The notes beneath the pieces are model-generated. The model did no database searches. It saw nothing but the letters and a program-made list of their open reading frames with translations, and had not been told where the DNA came from. 46,169 bases of DNA. Origin: Deltaproteobacteria bacterium (GTDB lineage Bacteria; Desulfobacterota; DSM-4660; Desulfatiglandales; Desulfatiglandaceae). Made by a program: the position numbers and the translations under genes. Location: assembly GCA_022340265.1 (NCBI GenBank), contig JAJDOH010000256.1, positions 1 through 46,169 of the forward strand, in the 5' to 3' direction. Positions 42,356 to 46,169 of the stretch are shown here, piece after piece (position 1 is the stretch's first letter; the number at the start of each line of letters is the position of its first letter).

Positions 42356-43984
42356 TTACAAAAGCCGGTAGACGGTAACGGGTTGACTGAAGCCCTTCAC
42401 CCGACAAGAAGGCTGTTGTTCCATTGGGGGCGGAACATTCAGCTGTTTTACGGTTTCTTGGCTCACAAGAATATCACATCCCATATTTCGGGTCAGCCCT
42501 TCAATACGGGCCGCCACGTTGACCGTATTCCCGATGAGACAGTAAGCGGATTGTTCCTCGCTACCGGAGTTTCCCGCCAGAACGCTCCCCGAATGGACCC
42601 CTATGCCGTGGGCAAACGGCACCTTTCCTTCGGCCTTTCTTTCCCGGTTGAGGACTTCCAAGGCTTTGCGCATCTCAAGGGCTGCGTGGACCGCCGCATC
42701 CGCATGGGTCTCAAAATAGATGGGCACGCCGAAAACCGCCTCAATTTCATCGCCCGCAAATTGAATCACCAGGCCCCGCTGCGAGCGAATCGCCTGCTGC
42801 ATACGGGTAAAATAAATTCGCATGGACCGCATGACTTCTTCGGGCGGGTTGTTTTCCACGAAGGGGGTGAAATTCTCCAAGTCCGCAAACATGACCGTGC
42901 CTTCCCGTCTCTCTCCTTCCAGGGGAATACGGCCCGAAAGGATTTCATCCCGAATCTCGGGGGTCACATAACGGCCGAAAGCGGTGCGGAGGGTTTTTCG
43001 TTCTGCCAGCCCTTGAATCATGGCGTTGGCGGAATCCCCCAAAACACCGATTTCGTCGTTGCTCACCACCTGGATACGGGCATTGTAATCCCCTTCTCGA
43101 ATCCGCGCGTTCACCTGCAGCATATTTTTGAGAGGTGCCACAATGGATCGAACCACCAGCCGGTTCAGCACGCCCGCGCTGGCCAGAAAAATGCCGCTCA
43201 GTACCACAGCAAAAAGAATGATTCTCAGACCGTACTCCTGAGCCGACATGGATCCGGGCACCAGCTCCAGTTGTACCGTAACGAGGGTAACCAGTAGAAT
43301 AACCAGGGGAAGCACCGTCCCCATGCCGTAGAACCACCGAATGCGACGTCCGATGACCAGCCGCTGGCCGCCCTTCAAGGCAGCGAGCCGGCCTTCGGGA
43401 AAGAACAGAGGGATCAGGCCTTTCCGGCAATATTCCTCGATGCGATAAAAGGCGACGGAAGAGGTAATAAACCCCACCATGCTGGCGCGAATGGCGAAGA
43501 CCGCCGCCGTGCGGGCATCCATGAACCGGATCAGATAGGCTGCCAGAAAAATCAGGGCGGGAAAAAACACCCACATCCCCACATAGATTCCCACAAAAAT
43601 GAACGGAACGTTAATAATCCGCCGGCGAGCCTGCTCCATATTCGTGTCCGTCACATGAAGGCCGCTCTTCATTCGTACCAGGCAACGCCGGATGGGACGG
43701 AGAAGACCCCGCATGATAAAAAGGGATGGGAACGCAATCGAAAGAATGATGAGGAACAATATGGCGAGCCGTCTGGCCACAACGGGCACATAGGAGGATC
43801 CTGCAGTCGCTCTCAGATCGGCGAATCGCTCAAAAATAAAATCCGTGGGCGTAGCCACGTTGAGCACAAACACAATGGCCACGCCGATGGCCATGGCCTT
43901 CATGCTGATAACGTAGAAGCCGCTCAGAGAAACTTCCAAAGCGTTGATCTCTTCCCTTTCCCCGGTTTGCGTTCTTTTAGTCAT
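42356..43984 (-). CDS. class III nucleotide cyclase with membrane region and HAMP domain
   Basis: The protein is about 542 residues from the ATG at 43982-43984, which has GGGGGG ahead. It has six or so membrane segments, then a HAMP linker (PLKNMLQVNARIREGDYNAR) and a class III cyclase domain: VMFADLENFTPFVENN with metal aspartate 1, FAGDEIEAVFG with metal aspartate 2, and LIGNTVNVAARIEGLTRN with the transition-state asparagine and arginine. The usual adenine-selecting lysine is replaced by glutamine (IQFAGD) and the aspartate of IGD by asparagine. It should make a cyclic nucleotide, but the substrate is open. It is divergent from the HAD gene. Confidence 0.85.
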   Translation of the reverse strand: MTKRTQTGEREEINALEVSLSGFYVISMKAMAIGVAIVFVLNVATPTDFIFERFADLRATAGSSYVPVVARRLAILFLIILSIAFPSLFIMRGLLRPIRRCLVRMKSGLHVTDTNMEQARRRIINVPFIFVGIYVGMWVFFPALIFLAAYLIRFMDARTAAVFAIRASMVGFITSSVAFYRIEEYCRKGLIPLFFPEGRLAALKGGQRLVIGRRIRWFYGMGTVLPLVILLVTLVTVQLELVPGSMSAQEYGLRIILFAVVLSGIFLASAGVLNRLVVRSIVAPLKNMLQVNARIREGDYNARIQVVSNDEIGVLGDSANAMIQGLAERKTLRTAFGRYVTPEIRDEILSGRIPLEGERREGTVMFADLENFTPFVENNPPEEVMRSMRIYFTRMQQAIRSQRGLVIQFAGDEIEAVFGVPIYFETHADAAVHAALEMRKALEVLNRERKAEGKVPFAHGIGVHSGSVLAGNSGSEEQSAYCLIGNTVNVAARIEGLTRNMGCDILVSQETVKQLNVPPPMEQQPSCRVKGFSQPVTVYRLL

Positions 43985-44126
43985 ATCCCCCCGCGATTTG
44001 GAACGGCGATTCAATTGGCGCCCCATTATGCCACGATGGCCCTTAAGGCGAAAGGGGAATTCCCCCAAATCTTGAAATCCCGGTCCAAGGATGGTACGCT
44101 CCAAGAAAACAAGAGAGGAAATTGCT

Positions 44127-45116
44127 TTGCCGAAAATGATTCGAACCCGCGGAATTATCGTTCTTGCCGCCCTTATCACCTTTTCGGTGATCTTCATCCA
44201 TGGCCCGACTTCCCGCGCCGTCGCCCTGGAACCGGACCGAACCCTGACCTATTGGCGGGGGGAGGTTCGAAACATCTTGCTGGATTACATTCGGTGCGTC
44301 TGCACGCCTGGATCGAGGGATTTCATCCCGTCAAAAGACCGTGTGGCCGTCTTTGACATGGACGGCACCCTGATGAGCGAGAAACCCTTTCCCTATGTCT
44401 TCGATGCAGCCTTTCGCTACATCCTGCAAAACAAAGATGAATTATATGAAAAAGGCCCTCAATACAAAGCCCTGTGTGAAGCTGCGCAAAGGCGGGATGT
44501 GGCCTACTTTCGGAAACATATTGCGCAAACCTTCGCTCTCCCGTTTAAAGAGAAAACCTATGGGGTCTTCCGCAACTGGTGCCTCAACGTATTTGAAACG
44601 CAAATCAATTCCCTTAAAAAGCGGCCGCAGAAGGATCTGATTTTTAAGCCCATGATAGAACTCATTGACCTGCTTCAAGCGCGTGGGTTTCAGGTCTACG
44701 TGGTGTCCGGCTCCCTGCAGTTTGCCATCATGGCTATTAGCGAGAAATACCTGCATGTAGATGAAAGTCATTGTATCGGTAGCATGGTGCAGGCCCGGGC
44801 AAAAAAAGAAGGGGAAAAAACCGTTTTTCTTCGTGAAGAATTACAGCCACCCGCCAATGTAAACAGCGGAAAGGCCATGCGGATCATGATGCGAACAGGC
44901 CAGGCACCGGTCCTCGCCTTCGGCAACTCCATGGGAGACACCTGGATGCTCGATTTCACCGCTTCCTCCCCCTACCGACACATGGCCTTTGTCATAGACC
45001 ATGATGACCCTCGGGAATTCGTCTACCATCACCCGGCCCTTTTGAAACGGGCAAAAGAAAAGGAATGGGTTGTCATCAGGATGAAAGAAAGCTTCAAGAC
45101 CATCTACGGGAAGTGA
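44127..45116 (+). CDS. exported HAD-superfamily phosphatase
   Basis: The roughly 330-residue protein starts with a membrane or signal helix (GIIVLAALITFSVIFIHG) and then a HAD domain: motif I VAVFDMDGTLMSEKPF with the two catalytic aspartates, motif II VYVVSGSLQFAIMAI, and motif III/IV FGNSMGDTWMLDF. The cap domain is helical (ETQINSLKKRPQKDLIF), as in phosphoserine-phosphatase-like haloacid dehalogenases. It is likely anchored or secreted, acting on small phosphate esters in the periplasm. A TTG at 44127 behind GAGAGG or the ATG at 44136 is the probable start. Substrate unknown; the gene faces the helicase pseudogene convergently. Confidence 0.8.
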   Translation: MPKMIRTRGIIVLAALITFSVIFIHGPTSRAVALEPDRTLTYWRGEVRNILLDYIRCVCTPGSRDFIPSKDRVAVFDMDGTLMSEKPFPYVFDAAFRYILQNKDELYEKGPQYKALCEAAQRRDVAYFRKHIAQTFALPFKEKTYGVFRNWCLNVFETQINSLKKRPQKDLIFKPMIELIDLLQARGFQVYVVSGSLQFAIMAISEKYLHVDESHCIGSMVQARAKKEGEKTVFLREELQPPANVNSGKAMRIMMRTGQAPVLAFGNSMGDTWMLDFTASSPYRHMAFVIDHDDPREFVYHHPALLKRAKEKEWVVIRMKESFKTIYGK

Positions 45117-45128
45117 CGAAAAAGGTAT

Positions 45129-46169
45129 TTATCGATTCTTTCCAGCCGCTACCGATTTAACCTCCGGCAACAATACTCTCTTGATGCCATGTTTTTTTCG
45201 ATAGGTCATCACCATTTCCAGAAGTTCTTCACCATATTTTTCAAGGGTCTTCTTCCCCACCCCTTTGATCTTTTCGAGATCCATTCCGTTGTCGGGCAAA
45301 CTGATGGCAATCTGAATGAGGACCCGTTGATGAAGGATCTGAAAATGCGCAACGTTTTGTTCCTTTGCTTTTCGGGAACGCCATTGCTTAAGCTGGTGGA
45401 ACAATTCCGCATGTTCCATGTCGCTTTCTCCGTAGTCAGGGACCTGCGACTTCCTTTCCTTTTCAGGTGAAAAGTCGATTTCGGCATTGGATAAGGCATG
45501 AAGATATTGAGAGGGTGAAAATTCATTTTCACACGATTCTATGCCGGCAAGCTTTGCCACGGTTTCCTGTTTGAAGTAATTCAGGGCGTTGCCGATCTGC
45601 TTGCCAAGTTCCCTGTTATCCGTCTCCGCGCGAAGATTTTGAACAACATCCCTCAAAATCAGGGAAAATTTATTCTGAAACCAGTTGGATGCCTTACCGA
45701 TACGGTCCAAAATATGGGCATCGGATTCCGGCAGGACTTCTTGCTTAAAGAGGGTCCGCAATTGCCGTTTGAATTTTTCACCCACTGAAAAGATGTCCCT
45801 TTCGGCCATCTCCTGCAATCGGCCCATATCCGATACCCCGCTTACCTCGACCAACCCCTCATTTCCCTTTAGAAGTCGAACCAGAAACTGGAGGCGATGG
45901 CGCAGCGATTTGAAATCAAAGCATTCCAGCAGCAACTGCTGCTGGTACGCCACTTTGGCGGCCCGAAGCCCACTATGGGAGGGCGGATTTCCCCTGGCCG
46001 CTGCAACAAAGGAAAGGACCGCCTCGTCGGTTGAAATTCCCCGTGATCGGAATTTCAGAAACCTCGCCGGGGCACTTGATACGAATTTCCTGCCTGGAAA
46101 TGCTTTTGATTTTGCCGATCTTCCCGTTGAAATACCGTTTTTCGCCGGAGGCATCATTCCGGAGGAACA
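45129..46169 (-). pseudogene. PIF1-like helicase / HRDC gene with internal deletion (5' part outside window)
   Basis: From 46169 to about 46050 one minus-strand frame reads FLRNDASGEKRYFNGKIGKI and KSISRQEIRIKCPGE, which is helicase-like (PIF1/RecD2 pattern). From about 46045 a different frame takes over with ISTDEAVLSFVAAARGNP and runs to a C-terminal HRDC domain (ELFHQLKQWRSRKAKEQN, LEKIKGVGKKTLEKYG) ending at 45129. The helicase motifs expected between the two parts are missing. The gene therefore looks deleted and frame-broken. A continuous frame also exists from 46157, but its first 35 residues are out-of-frame translation of the helicase part. Function of the intact gene would be ATP-dependent DNA unwinding. 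Confidence 0.7.

Noticed and set aside
1-46169. CRISPR arrays, rRNA genes, insertion sequences or prophage genes
   Set aside because: No regularly spaced repeats, rRNA signatures, transposases or phage structural genes were seen on either strand.

Overview
The window reads as chromosome of a strictly anaerobic, probably sulfate-reducing deltaproteobacterium (Desulfobacterota; inference). Pointers are a selenocysteine synthase together with what looks like a UGA-encoded selenoprotein, an octaheme c-type cytochrome, a gene set for molybdopterin, siroheme, haem and cytochrome c assembly, sigma-54 signalling genes, and UspA-rich operons. No species can be named from sequence alone.

Layout. 1-3.9 kb: the end of a cyclic-nucleotide-binding protein, a GAF sensor kinase, a short J-domain protein, a small exported protein, a relic of a second cNMP-binding protein and a REP-like palindrome. 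3.9-9.8 kb (minus strand): siroheme synthase, ccsB, hemA, moaE, moaC, an SH3-domain membrane protein and a TtcA-like tRNA thiolase, a tight cofactor cluster, with a PPOX-fold flavoprotein upstream. 9.9-20.4 kb (minus strand): a signalling locus. A sigma-54 activator gene lies upstream of a textbook -24/-12 promoter that heads usp, a TauE/SafE permease, a TIGR02186-type membrane protein, a PEP-synthase-like protein lacking the usual C-terminal barrel, a single-domain response regulator, two more Usp-like proteins and a HAMP histidine kinase. Paired dyads between the activator gene and the promoter look like activator sites.

20.5-24.7 kb: accessory region. It holds an AbrB/RelE-type toxin-antitoxin pair with a near-consensus promoter, then four minus-strand genes (DUF169, cupin, DUF488 and an AT-rich orphan) separated by attC-like sites. 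This resembles a small integron cassette cluster without an integrase, ending near a tRNA-His gene. 24.9-34.3 kb (plus strand): selA, gmhA, a conserved unknown, an FmdB zinc ribbon, ispF, cysS, uvrB, rlmB and a UPF0261 gene, mostly overlapping or closely spaced. 34.3-40.1 kb (minus strand): a DsbA/FrnE-like selenoprotein with a U-P-W-C active site, an octaheme HAO-family cytochrome, copper chaperone, copper ATPase and MscS channel. 40.4-46.2 kb: an inverted-repeat element, amtB-glnK, a class III nucleotide cyclase with altered substrate residues, an exported HAD phosphatase, and the remains of a PIF1-like helicase/HRDC gene with an internal deletion.

The three strongest leads are the selenoprotein with an in-frame TGA, the sigma-54-controlled Usp/TauE/PEP-utiliser locus with its dyads, and the cassette-like cluster beside tRNA-His.
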